A stretch of DNA of 41,359 nt from Ruminococcus sp. (GCA_017475555.1 JAFVFL010000021.1:1-41359); one strand, 5' to 3'. Shown: positions 1 to 6,859, numbered from the stretch's first letter. A program made the numbers and translations. The notes: generated by a model from the letters alone, not told the origin.

Positions 1-127
1 TGTTACCGAGTAGCTGCAAAAGCTTTGCAATAATGTCGATTTGCTTTTCAAATGCGTGAGTACCTGCTTCTGCTACCTTTGTGCTGACTTGCAGCGTTGC
101 GGAAGCTATATCGTCACTCATATTCAT
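1..127 (-). CDS. Small conjugation-type protein, N-terminal part only
   Basis: The gene runs off the left edge; 42 codons are visible, beginning MNMSDDIASATLQVSTKVAE. The start is set by an AGGAGG ribosome binding site eight bases upstream of the ATG at 127. The short acidic N-terminus followed by an amphipathic helix resembles small PcfB/DUF3801-type proteins found near relaxase and coupling-protein genes in clostridial integrative elements, but too little is visible to be sure. It shares its strand with the genes up to 7683, so it probably belongs to the same mobile segment. The terminator at 162-192 separates it from the gene at 222-893. Confidence 0.55.
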   Translation of the reverse strand, partial: MNMSDDIASATLQVSTKVAEAGTHAFEKQIDIIAKLLQLLGN

Positions 128-161
128 CTGAATTACCTCCTTTTATTTTGGTTTTGAATAT

Positions 162-192
162 AAAAAAGGAGCAATCCGAAAATTGCTCCTGA
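162..192 (-). terminator. Rho-independent terminator, copy 1 of a duplicated hairpin
   Basis: The arms GGAGCAAT (168-175) and ATTGCTCC (182-189) enclose a six-base loop. Read on the minus strand, the hairpin is followed by a run of T. It lies just past the stop codon of the 222-893 gene. The same stem and loop recur at 1284-1305. Confidence 0.85.
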
Positions 193-221
193 TTTATTCT
201 TTTCTGAAAAGAATAATGATA

Positions 222-893
222 TTAAGTTTTGGTATCTGAATTGTCATGAATAAGGTTATATCGCTTCCTTGCTATCTCGAAAATGGCTGCAAGTCTGAAA
301 TCCTCAACCGCAGCTATGACTTCATTTGTATGAGCATTATACCATTTCAAGCCGTCTGTATAGCAGTGCTCATAAAGCAGCACCATATTACAGCAAACAG
401 AAGCTATCTTGCCTTTTTTGAAATATCTCCCTGCGTTTATGGAATGATTCCCATTATACACATAGCAAAGGTCTATATCATCATAGTAATAAGAACCATG
501 ATTATCTTTGTCATAGACGAAATCCTTGTTGGACAGATAGATGATACTGTCAAAGGCTCTATTATTCTCCCACGGACGAACATAGATAGACGATGATTCG
601 AGTGAAACCTCTGTTTTAGTTCCGTATATTTCAATCTCGCTTCCTATCTCGTCATATACTCTTGACGGAAACGGCGGATTGAATGGTGCAGTTGGCTGAT
701 TGTACCACGGAAAGACAGTCCCTGTTGCACAAAGGTCAATTTTTAATGAATCTATCAGGTAATCAAGCAATATTAGCTGTTCATCTTTGCTTTTATTCTC
801 CATGTAATTATTTGCACATTCCATAATCAACCTAAATGATTCTGAATAATTAATATGTGGCTTTATTTTTTTCTTAAATATGTTTTGAAACAT
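222..893 (-). CDS. Hypothetical protein, 223 aa
   Basis: I do not recognise the family. An upstream ATG at 977 keeps the frame open, but the likely start is the ATG at 893 (MFQNIFKKKIKPH...), which overlaps the preceding gene by 20 bases. The longer version would overlap it by over 100 bases with no ribosome binding site. The protein has a basic N-terminus, a helical first third and an aromatic-rich second half (many Tyr and Trp). No signal peptide or membrane segment is visible. It is followed by a strong terminator and overlaps the 874-1233 gene, so the two are probably co-transcribed. It is cargo of the mobile segment with unknown role. Confidence 0.7.
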   Translation of the reverse strand: MFQNIFKKKIKPHINYSESFRLIMECANNYMENKSKDEQLILLDYLIDSLKIDLCATGTVFPWYNQPTAPFNPPFPSRVYDEIGSEIEIYGTKTEVSLESSSIYVRPWENNRAFDSIIYLSNKDFVYDKDNHGSYYYDDIDLCYVYNGNHSINAGRYFKKGKIASVCCNMVLLYEHCYTDGLKWYNAHTNEVIAAVEDFRLAAIFEIARKRYNLIHDNSDTKT

Positions 894-1233
894 TGTTATT
901 GACCTCGAAATGTGTGTTGTATAGGTAAATAACATTATGAAAAATACGCATTTGAAGTATATCCTCATAATGGTCAAGTGTTATTAGTTCGTGACAGAAT
1001 CCATTGTAATTCTTATCGAGTAAGCTCTCTCTCATAGGCAACAAGTTAATCATATATGAGTAATTGTTTCCAATACGAGCAGCTTTGTATTCGCCATGTG
1101 GCTTGAGCTTTACAAACTGATTGAAGAAGTCTGAAATAGCCGTTTTTGCTTGTTCGTTATCCTCTCTAACATCAAACGACGAGTATTTTTTTAATTCTTC
1201 AATGAGCTGTCTCAGCTTTTTATCACTATTCAT
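874..1233 (-). CDS. Hypothetical protein, 119 aa
   Basis: I do not recognise this gene. The ATG at 1233 has a GGAG ribosome binding site six to eight bases upstream. The N-terminal 50 residues are charged and probably helical; the rest is mixed and soluble in character. It overlaps the start of the 222-893 gene, which suggests translational coupling. A promoter-like sequence at 1246-1275 lies so close that the message would be nearly leaderless. Confidence 0.7.
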   Translation of the reverse strand: MNSDKKLRQLIEELKKYSSFDVREDNEQAKTAISDFFNQFVKLKPHGEYKAARIGNNYSYMINLLPMRESLLDKNYNGFCHELITLDHYEDILQMRIFHNVIYLYNTHFEVNNNVSKHI

Positions 1234-1245
1234 TTTATCATCTCC

Positions 1246-1275
1246 ATTATATCATTTTATTTGGCATGGTGTCAA
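1246..1275 (-). promoter_or_regulatory. Promoter-like TTGACA-N18-TATAAT abutting a ribosome binding site
   Basis: On the minus strand TTGACA (1270-1275) is followed after 18 bases by TATAAT (1246-1251). The next bases are the ribosome binding site and then the ATG at 1233. Transcription starting seven bases past the -10 box would begin inside or beyond the ribosome binding site, so use of this promoter would give an almost leaderless message. The -35 box touches the terminator at 1276-1309. Confidence 0.45.
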
Positions 1276-1309
1276 ATAAAAAAGGAGCAATCCGAAAATT
1301 GCTCCTTTT
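1276..1309 (-). terminator. Rho-independent terminator, copy 2 of a duplicated hairpin
   Basis: The stem is AAAAGGAGCAAT paired with ATTGCTCCTTTT, with the same CCGAAA loop as copy 1 at 162-192. On the minus strand it is followed by TTTTTTATTTG. It lies 74 bases past the stop of the 1383-1664 gene and ends that transcript. Confidence 0.85.
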
Positions 1310-1382
1310 ATTCGTAGTTTAAGTGTTGGAGCAATTCATTTACCTCCATTTACTTATCTGAAAAGAAAATATTATATACAGC

Positions 1383-1664
1383 TCAGTGAAGAATATTTAT
1401 CTCCTTAAGCTCATGGTTTATTGTGAACACATGAGAACCATACTGCTTAACAGTGGTATTACTTTCAAAGCACATTCCAATGTGAAATACCGGATTATCT
1501 CCGATTTCTTTTCGTTCGCCTTTATCGTATAATGTATATCCAGCATTGATGTATGTTTCGATTTCCTGATGATACTTTTTTTCATTTCCAATGTGCAATG
1601 CACCCCATATCAAGAAGCAAATAACACATATAGATAATAGTACATAAAAATCTATCTGATTCAT
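1383..1664 (-). CDS. Small single-span membrane protein, 93 aa
   Basis: The ATG at 1664 follows an AGGAGG ribosome binding site. Residues 6-25 form one hydrophobic segment near the N-terminus (FYVLLSICVICFLIWGALHI), followed by a short charged region and a small soluble domain of about 60 residues ending in a beta-rich stretch. The topology is probably N-in with the domain inside or outside undetermined. Family not recognised. It starts 13 bases after the parB stop codon, so it may be the distal gene of the parAB transcript. Confidence 0.7.
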   Translation of the reverse strand: MNQIDFYVLLSICVICFLIWGALHIGNEKKYHQEIETYINAGYTLYDKGERKEIGDNPVFHIGMCFESNTTVKQYGSHVFTINHELKEINILH

Positions 1665-1677
1665 TTTTCCTCCTATT

Positions 1678-3072
1678 CTATATCCCCAGCCTTTTCTTTT
1701 TCCGCTCCGCTTCCTTTACAGCGAACAAAAGCTCACGGAACTCATTCAGCAGATTTATTTCGTCCTCATAGTCGGTAAAGTCCATATAGTTTGTAAAAAT
1801 GCTGTCCAAGTCGTAGAAATGCTCATAAACGAAGCTTTCAAGAGAAATCTTCTGCGGAGCTGCTGGTGCTTCATCAGGAGCGGCTGTGTCTGTCTCGTCC
1901 TCGTCTGTATCGTTAGAATTGATATATGTATCAACTTCTTTTTTTACAGTGCTTTCTGATTTCGGCTTTGAAGTCTCAGCCGTAGCAGCCTTTATCCCAG
2001 CAATCGGCGGAGCTGCTTCTTCCTGCTCTTCAATGGCAATGTCGCTGCTTTCATCTGCAAAGTTGATATATGTATCAACTTTTTCAGTGGTTTCCTCAGC
2101 AACCCATGTTCTGATATGCCTTGCTGCCATAGACCAAGTGAGGAATATTTCACGCACATCTGAGCCGTCCTGCGGTTTAAGAAACTTGATAACTACCTTA
2201 TCGAAATGTCCGTTTAAAGATACATCATCATGACTATTGCCATGATGCATATGATGTGTTCTGAAAAGGCTTGTGAACTCATCGTGCTTCATTATCCGAG
2301 CCTTTTCCTTTTCCTCGTCACTTAGCCATTCAAGCAAGCGTTCTCTTATAATATCCGCAAACATCTCTCCGTCCCATTTTACAGAGCGTTCCGCTATCTG
2401 CCTGACTTCCTTATGTTTCACGCTGCTCAAATCTGACTTTGCAAGCTCCTCTTGCTCCTGTTCATCGAGCTTTGCTATCTCATTGGCAGTAGAGATTGAT
2501 ATGTCACCCTTTTCGACAGCTTCCTTGACCGCTGGAATAGCGTTCTTCTCTACATTCTGCATTTTGCCGACCTGTGCCGGAGAAACGCCCAGCAGCTCAC
2601 CAAGCTTTTCTCTGATACGCCCGAATTTTTCGCCGGAGCTTTTCTTTTCTTTCAGAATCCTGTCAATAAGCTCATAGCTTTTCCAAAGCTCAGAATCGGA
2701 GATTTGTCTTGCTGACACATTCATAAGGATAATATCAAGCAGTTTGCTTTCATCGTCACTGTATTCCTGAACAAGACACGGAAGATACCGGGAGACATTA
2801 TCGCCCCTGTCAATGAGAAACTGTACCGCAGCTCTGCGTCTGTGACCGCTTATTATCTCATAACCGCCGGATTCAAGCGGACGGACGATAAGATTGTCCT
2901 TAACGCCGCCCTGTCCGAGTATCGTATCTGCGAACTCCTCTATTCTGTCAACAATAAAGAAGTTGTCCTCTGATTCGTGCAGCTCGTCAATATCAATCAT
3001 CTTAATGCTGTCTGTCAGCGTATTTGCGACTATCGCATTGAGATTATCAAGCATTGTTCTTGCCACTGTCAT
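1678..3072 (-). CDS. parB: ParB-family DNA partition protein
   Basis: This 464-residue ParB-like protein would bind centromere-like sites and work with the ParA ATPase encoded immediately upstream to segregate the element when it is circular, or to control its genes. The N-terminal ParB/Srx fold is at about residues 25-115 and carries GHRRRAA at 76-82, matching the GERRxRA nucleotide-binding motif. A helix-turn-helix follows at about 150-185. A long acidic linker at about 330-410 contains two palindromic sites that each encode VDTYIN, and a C-terminal domain ends in a basic helix. The ATG overlaps the parA stop as ATGA, indicating coupled translation. The protein is longer than chromosomal Spo0J (about 280 residues) because of the linker and C-terminal extension. 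Confidence 0.9.
   Translation of the reverse strand: MTVARTMLDNLNAIVANTLTDSIKMIDIDELHESEDNFFIVDRIEEFADTILGQGGVKDNLIVRPLESGGYEIISGHRRRAAVQFLIDRGDNVSRYLPCLVQEYSDDESKLLDIILMNVSARQISDSELWKSYELIDRILKEKKSSGEKFGRIREKLGELLGVSPAQVGKMQNVEKNAIPAVKEAVEKGDISISTANEIAKLDEQEQEELAKSDLSSVKHKEVRQIAERSVKWDGEMFADIIRERLLEWLSDEEKEKARIMKHDEFTSLFRTHHMHHGNSHDDVSLNGHFDKVVIKFLKPQDGSDVREIFLTWSMAARHIRTWVAEETTEKVDTYINFADESSDIAIEEQEEAAPPIAGIKAATAETSKPKSESTVKKEVDTYINSNDTDEDETDTAAPDEAPAAPQKISLESFVYEHFYDLDSIFTNYMDFTDYEDEINLLNEFRELLFAVKEAERKKKRLGI
1914..1939 (+). repeat. Palindrome copy 1, inside parB (candidate parS)
   Basis: The core TTGATATATGTATCAAC matches the copies at 2058, 6001, 6384 and 6834, with one base lost from the outer arm (A instead of G before TTGATA). 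The TATG centre has the same orientation in all copies. On the coding strand it encodes VDTYIN in the acidic linker of ParB. Confidence 0.85.
2058..2083 (+). repeat. Palindrome copy 2, inside parB (candidate parS)
   Basis: The arms AAAGTTGATA and TATCAACTTT surround the TATG centre, with 25 of 26 bases as in the 6001 and 6834 copies. It also encodes VDTYIN, in the same reading frame as copy 1 and about 48 codons away from it. Confidence 0.9.
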
Positions 3073-3734
3073 TCACCTCTCATCACTTCCTGAGCCAAGT
3101 CCTCATAAGCATAGACGATTTTCCAAGAGTTTTTATTTTTCGGTACGCCTTTTTCTTTGAAATACTCCTCTATAGGTAGTCCGGCTTTCTGACTTTCTCT
3201 AACTGTCTTTGAATAAGGGATAACTGTATTAAGAAGACGATTCTGAAGCACTCTGCGGAACTCCTCGATTATCTCAGAATCGTTTTTAGGCTGGAACATT
3301 GTGACGAAAACACCGCCCAGCTTCACACCCTGTCTGTGTATCTCATCTGTTACCTTTTTAAGTCCGGCTATCTCAAATTCGCCAAGAATTGTAGGCACAT
3401 AAACAACGCTGCAATGCTTGATTATCGTCTTTACCTCGTCACTCATTGTCGGCGGTAAATCGAATAATATGTAGTCATATCCGCTTATATCGTCCTCTGT
3501 GATTGTGCAGTAACGCCCCCAAGTAGTATGGCTGATATTCTCATACTCCGTGGGGAGTATGCTGCTTGCAGCCTTGCCCGACATAAAGAACGAGAAACAG
3601 TTTTCCTGAGTATCGCAATCGACTACAAGCACCTTTTTGTCGTTCTTCTGTAAGCTGTACGCAAGATTTATTACTGATGTTGTTTTCGCAACACCGCCCT
3701 TATTGTTGAATATTCCGATTCTCCTCAGCTCCAC
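3069..3734 (-). CDS. parA: ParA-family partition ATPase
   Basis: This is a 221-residue Walker-type ATPase of the ParA/MinD superfamily, which works with ParB in partitioning. The deviant Walker A motif is KGGVAKTT near the N-terminus, Walker A' is VVDCDTQ and Walker B is ILFDLPP. It has no N-terminal helix-turn-helix, so it is a short ParA that would not repress its own operon directly. The start is placed at the GTG at 3734, which has AAGGAG eight bases upstream; an earlier in-frame GTG at 3743 overlaps that ribosome binding site. The stop overlaps the parB start (ATGA), and 12 bases separate it from the upstream 3747-4202 gene. Confidence 0.92.
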   Translation of the reverse strand: MELRRIGIFNNKGGVAKTTSVINLAYSLQKNDKKVLVVDCDTQENCFSFFMSGKAASSILPTEYENISHTTWGRYCTITEDDISGYDYILFDLPPTMSDEVKTIIKHCSVVYVPTILGEFEIAGLKKVTDEIHRQGVKLGGVFVTMFQPKNDSEIIEEFRRVLQNRLLNTVIPYSKTVRESQKAGLPIEEYFKEKGVPKNKNSWKIVYAYEDLAQEVMRGE

Positions 3735-3746
3735 CTTAATCACTCC

Positions 3747-4202
3747 TTAACCTATCACTTCAAGGCTGTATGCCTTGCCCACTCCTGAGCTGCCCTCAAC
3801 AGCGTTCATTCGTATCTTTACATTGATACCCTGCTTCCATTTGGACGGCTCACCGTAAACAGAAACAATACACATAAGTGCCGCATATACCTTATCTGAC
3901 GAAGTAGAATAGGCACAAAGTCCGTTAATCGAACGTCCGAACATTATTGTGTAGTTTCCGTCCTTGTCACTGTCTCTGAACCGCACTTTCTTGACATGGA
4001 ATCCGCAGAGCCAAAAGGTATCATCAACGCTCTCGTTTACCTTTTTTGTGGGGATATTGCCTATCAGAATGTTAGCAGCATAGGCTCTTATCTCGTCAGA
4101 TTCAGATTCAGCGAAAACCGCCCTTATCTTCTCGTTTATACCGCTTTCCTCATCTGAAAAGGAAAGTCCGTAATCGTCTGCATTCATTAAATCGTAGCTC
4201 AT
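3747..4202 (-). CDS. Hypothetical acidic protein, 151 aa, upstream of parA
   Basis: Family not recognised. The ATG at 4202 follows AGGAGG. The first 55 residues are acidic and helical; the rest (from WLCGFHVKKVRF) looks like a small beta-rich domain, which could be an OB-like or ligand-binding fold, but no diagnostic motif is visible. It is packed between the thermonuclease and parA with gaps of 12-15 bases, so it is part of the same operon. A single-stranded DNA binding role would fit such a neighbourhood but is only a guess. Confidence 0.7.
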   Translation of the reverse strand: MSYDLMNADDYGLSFSDEESGINEKIRAVFAESESDEIRAYAANILIGNIPTKKVNESVDDTFWLCGFHVKKVRFRDSDKDGNYTIMFGRSINGLCAYSTSSDKVYAALMCIVSVYGEPSKWKQGINVKIRMNAVEGSSGVGKAYSLEVIG

Positions 4203-4217
4203 TTTTTTCCTCCTGTC

Positions 4218-4784
4218 TTAATTGCTTTCAGACCAAAAGCCCACCTTATTTTGCTTTGCTTCTGCTTCAAGCTCCTCAAAGTATAAAGCATATTTGCTGT
4301 TAGGCTCGATAGTCATTACCTCTGCCATACCGCTTTTCAGCAGCTCTGCTTCAACCATTGTGAACTTATCTGAAAGAAAAACATATGCAAGTGTTCTGCC
4401 GTACTTGTCTGTCCGTTCTGTGTCGTATTCAAGGTAAATCTGCTTGCCTGTCAGCATATCCGCCGTGAACTCTGAAGCAATTTTACCCTGCTCTGTATTA
4501 AGTGACTTATCGGGATTCACGCTTTCAGGAGTATCAACGCCGATAAACCTTATCTTTGTTTCAGCTCCGTCAATATCGACCACAATAGTGTCACCATCAA
4601 CAACCCTTACCACATTATATAGTCCATGCAGCTCCGGCATGGCTTCTTCTGAGCTGGTGGCGGAGCTGTCATGAACTGGTGGAGTGGATTGTGTAGATTT
4701 CTCTAACTGAAAAGAAAATATGATTGCTGCTATTCCGATGAAAGTAATCATCATAGCAAGCTGTATGTTTTTGAACTTTTTCAT
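4218..4784 (-). CDS. Membrane-anchored thermonuclease (SNase family)
   Basis: This is a staphylococcal-nuclease-like endonuclease that hydrolyses DNA and RNA with calcium. One N-terminal hydrophobic segment (about residues 6-26) followed by a Ser/Thr-rich linker would anchor it outside the cell. The nuclease domain spans about residues 55-185. The expected active-site residues are present: VDGDT (Asp65), IRF (Arg79), VDTPE (Asp84 and Glu87) and YGR (Arg130). The start is the ATG at 4784, which has GGAGGGAG upstream; an in-frame TTG at 4802 has no such site. It starts 14 bases after the GntR-DnaQ stop. Such secreted nucleases occur in conjugative elements, possibly to degrade incoming or extracellular DNA. 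Confidence 0.9.
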   Translation of the reverse strand: MKKFKNIQLAMMITFIGIAAIIFSFQLEKSTQSTPPVHDSSATSSEEAMPELHGLYNVVRVVDGDTIVVDIDGAETKIRFIGVDTPESVNPDKSLNTEQGKIASEFTADMLTGKQIYLEYDTERTDKYGRTLAYVFLSDKFTMVEAELLKSGMAEVMTIEPNSKYALYFEELEAEAKQNKVGFWSESN

Positions 4785-4798
4785 AAGCTCCCTCCATT

Positions 4799-5728
4799 TC
4801 AATCGAAAGGAGCTTCAAGCTCTTTCTGTGCAGCCATTATAGCCTTGTAGCAGTGAAGTGTAGCCCGACAATCCGCAAGGCTGTCATGTGCAGTGTCATT
4901 TCCCCAATAGTAACTATAATACTCTGCACAGGTAGTCAGCTTCTGCCATTTGTAGCTGTCAAATTCTTCTATCCATTCGCCGTATATTGGTGCGAACAGC
5001 TCCATTACATCTACAACATTATCCGGCGGTATGTGAATACCTCCTGACACATAAAGAAAATTAAGGTCAAAGTAGGTGTTATACCCGATAACCTGTTTGG
5101 CATTTCTCAGAATTGCGTTTATCTTAGGCATTTCCTCAAAAACCGTTGGAGCTTCAATTACCATTTCAGGGGGGATATGGTTGACATCCTGAGCTTCTGT
5201 CCATTCAAAATGGTGTAATGGTCTGAGATAGCTGTTATACAGCGTTTCACCGGAATCAGATATTATCGAAACCTGTAGCAGCTCATCTTCTTCCGTTAAT
5301 CCTGTTGTTTCCGTATCAATGACTATAACATCAGCAGTTTTTTCGGCTTCCAGCGTTGTCTGCCGTATCAGTTTTATTGCAGCCTTTTCAAGCACTGCTA
5401 TTCCGTGTTCAAGCCAAGCGTTCCGAGCGTTTAAATCTTTCGGTTCATTAAATACTGGAATCGGAATACGCTTTGATACATAGCAGCCCTCTGTCCGAAC
5501 TATATCTATGTATCCCTCTTTTTCAAGCTCATAATATGCTTTCAAAACTGTTGTTACACTGACTTTTAGCTTGTTGGCAAGAATCCTTACTGACGGAAGC
5601 TGCTCATCAGCCTTTAGCTCACCGCTTGTTATCAATTCCTTGATTTTATCGGCTATCCTGATATATATCGGTGTGCTGTATCTGTCCTTGTCGGCAATCT
5701 GTATAAGCTCAAGAATCCTTTCTCTCAT
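4799..5728 (-). CDS. GntR-type helix-turn-helix fused to DnaQ-like 3'-5' exonuclease
   Basis: Residues 1-80 form a GntR winged helix (PIYIRIADKIKELITSGEL, then LPSVRILANKLKVSVTTVLKAY), the DNA-binding half of a YtrA/GntR repressor. In place of the usual ligand-binding domain there is a DEDDh exonuclease at about 130-305. Its motifs are IDTETTG (Exo I), YNTYFDLNFL (Exo II) and AHDSLADCRAT (Exo III, with His and Asp). The protein could bind a defined DNA site and trim 3' ends there, or the exonuclease could act in repair during transfer; the function is inferred. The ATG follows AGGAGGTGG and overlaps the upstream stop as TGATG. Confidence 0.88.
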   Translation of the reverse strand: MRERILELIQIADKDRYSTPIYIRIADKIKELITSGELKADEQLPSVRILANKLKVSVTTVLKAYYELEKEGYIDIVRTEGCYVSKRIPIPVFNEPKDLNARNAWLEHGIAVLEKAAIKLIRQTTLEAEKTADVIVIDTETTGLTEEDELLQVSIISDSGETLYNSYLRPLHHFEWTEAQDVNHIPPEMVIEAPTVFEEMPKINAILRNAKQVIGYNTYFDLNFLYVSGGIHIPPDNVVDVMELFAPIYGEWIEEFDSYKWQKLTTCAEYYSYYWGNDTAHDSLADCRATLHCYKAIMAAQKELEAPFD

Positions 5729-5985
5729 CAGACCACCTCCTGATATACACAGGGGACGTGTTCATTTGCTGCACAATCTCCCCAAGTATCGTATATCCTT
5801 ATCTCCTGCACTGTCTCGCCGTGTTCTGCGGCATACTTCTTAATTTTGCTGAAATAGCCCTTTGCTGTTTTTATAGTGCTTGCCGCTCCGTAATAGTGCC
5901 AGTAGCAACCGAGCTGTCCAGTGTCCGGGTCGTGTGCCAAGCGGTTAAATTTGTCACTTTTGTATTCTGCGTAGTACCTTTTCAC
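5728..5985 (-). CDS. Hypothetical small protein, 85 aa
   Basis: I do not recognise it. The start is the GTG at 5985, preceded by AAAGGAGTGG at good spacing; the longer in-frame TTG version at 6021 would begin inside the palindrome at 6001-6026. The protein is rich in Tyr, His and Trp, with a basic N-terminus (KRYYAEYKSDKFN) and a CAANEHVPC stretch near the C-terminus. It reads like one of the short accessory proteins common in clostridial conjugative elements. The stop overlaps the GntR-DnaQ start (TGATG), so the two are translationally coupled. Confidence 0.7.
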   Translation of the reverse strand: MKRYYAEYKSDKFNRLAHDPDTGQLGCYWHYYGAASTIKTAKGYFSKIKKYAAEHGETVQEIRIYDTWGDCAANEHVPCVYQEVV

Positions 5986-6000
5986 GTTTCCACTCCTTTC

Positions 6001-6026
6001 AAAAGTTGATATATGTATCAACTTTT
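6001..6026 (+). repeat. Palindrome copy 3, intergenic (candidate parS)
   Basis: A perfect 11-base inverted repeat (AAAAGTTGATA and TATCAACTTTT) surrounds TATG. On the minus strand it starts inside the last codons of the 6018-6359 gene (whose TGA lies in the palindrome) and ends a few bases before the ribosome binding site of the 5728-5985 gene. The bases after it, TACCATTCTGAAAGAAAAA, also follow copy 5. Confidence 0.93.
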
Positions 6027-6359
6027 ATACCATTCTGAAAGAAAAATAACTGCTTCTAATTCTGATATACGCTTATTCAGATTTGCTATGCTATCAGACA
6101 TTTCCTTATTAGCTTCACGGAGATTGTCAATTATTATCTGAAGTTCATTTGCATTTGTAATTATTCCAGCTTTGGCGGTTGCTTCCCTTTCTTCAATAAG
6201 AAAGTATTCATAAGCTCTATATAGCGGCGTAAGCTCAGGTATATCGTGTTCACCAAGATACCTTACCGCACATCGTACAATTTCTGTGATTATTTGTCTT
6301 TCAGTATGATATTGAGGAAACTTTTTAAGCTCTTCAACAAACTCCTTTTTGGCTGACAT
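6018..6359 (-). CDS. Hypothetical coiled-coil protein, 113 aa
   Basis: The ATG at 6359 follows AAAGGGGG. The first 70 residues are mixed helical; residues about 70-105 (NELQIIIDNLREANKEMSD...) are a predicted coiled coil. The C-terminus FLSEWYKS is encoded by bases repeated next to the palindrome at 6834, and the stop codon falls inside the palindrome at 6001. The family is not recognised. It sits between two palindromes, like a gene cassette. Confidence 0.7.
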   Translation of the reverse strand: MSAKKEFVEELKKFPQYHTERQIITEIVRCAVRYLGEHDIPELTPLYRAYEYFLIEEREATAKAGIITNANELQIIIDNLREANKEMSDSIANLNKRISELEAVIFLSEWYKS

Positions 6360-6383
6360 TTAATCTGCCCCCTTTTTCAGTAT

Positions 6384-6409
6384 AAAAGTTGATATATGTA
6401 TCAACTTTC
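6384..6409 (+). repeat. Palindrome copy 4, intergenic (candidate parS)
   Basis: The arms AAAGTTGATA and TATCAACTTT surround TATG, with one mismatch at the last outer position. It lies between the stop of the DUF6075 gene (6410) and the ribosome binding site of the 6018-6359 gene. Confidence 0.92.
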
Positions 6410-6808
6410 TCATTCGTTTGTGTATTCGGGATAACGGAGTTTTATAGCTTCCCAATAGTAAACGGCATACTCGCAACAGAATATGTAGTCGGGGCTGTAG
6501 TAGCTGCTCGGTAGTTCGTCCTCATATCCGTCCTTGTCGGTGTAGGTTTCACCGTCTGTGCAGCAGCTATTCCAGAGGTTAAAAGCAAGTCGTGTTGTCC
6601 TCTTGCTCGTTCCTGTCTGCCAACCTCTGTTAAGGCTGTTTCGCTTAATTCCGTCCTCTTGGAAGTCAAATATATCCTCTACGTGCTGTCTGCATACGCT
6701 GTCAAGGGCTATCAGATAGGCTACGCAGCGATGATAGCAATCGAGATACCTCATGCGGCTGCATAACTTGTTGTAGAGCTTTATATGCTCATCATCTCTG
6801 AATTTCAT
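6410..6808 (-). CDS. DUF6075 family protein, 132 aa
   Basis: The sequence MKFRDDEHIKLYNK, then DIFDFQEDGIKRNSLNRGWQT, then LAFNLWNS and the C-terminal CEYAVYYWEAIKLRYPEY match what I remember of DUF6075, a family of unknown function common in conjugative elements and phages of Clostridia. The start is the ATG at 6808 after AAAGGAGTG; an in-frame ATG at 6835 lies in the palindrome and lacks a ribosome binding site. The protein is Cys-, Tyr- and Trp-rich and soluble. Palindromes flank the gene on both sides (6384 and 6834). Confidence 0.8.
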   Translation of the reverse strand: MKFRDDEHIKLYNKLCSRMRYLDCYHRCVAYLIALDSVCRQHVEDIFDFQEDGIKRNSLNRGWQTGTSKRTTRLAFNLWNSCCTDGETYTDKDGYEDELPSSYYSPDYIFCCEYAVYYWEAIKLRYPEYTNE

Positions 6809-6833
6809 CGTATTCACTCCTTTTTGGGGGTGC

Positions 6834-6859
6834 AAAAGTTGATATATGTATCAACTTTT
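6834..6859 (+). repeat. Palindrome copy 5, intergenic (candidate parS)
   Basis: It is identical to copy 3 over 26 bases: 11-base arms around TATG. It lies between the 6886-7116 gene and the DUF6075 gene. The adjoining bases 6860-6880 repeat those after copy 3, and in one minus-strand frame they spell FFLSEWYKS followed by a stop, the same tail as the 6018-6359 protein. Confidence 0.93.

Noticed and set aside
4218..4784. Thermonuclease seemed to lack a catalytic Glu (Ile in GKIAS)
   Set aside because: The catalytic Glu of the family is the one in DTPE, which is present; the Ile position is not catalytic.
5986..6021. N-terminal extension of the 5728 gene from a TTG at 6021
   Set aside because: It starts inside the palindrome and lacks a ribosome binding site; the GTG at 5985 has AAAGGAG at good spacing.
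6001..6859. Palindromes as promoters (TTGATA as -35 box)
   Set aside because: No -10 box lies 16-18 bases downstream in any copy; ribosome binding sites occupy that place.
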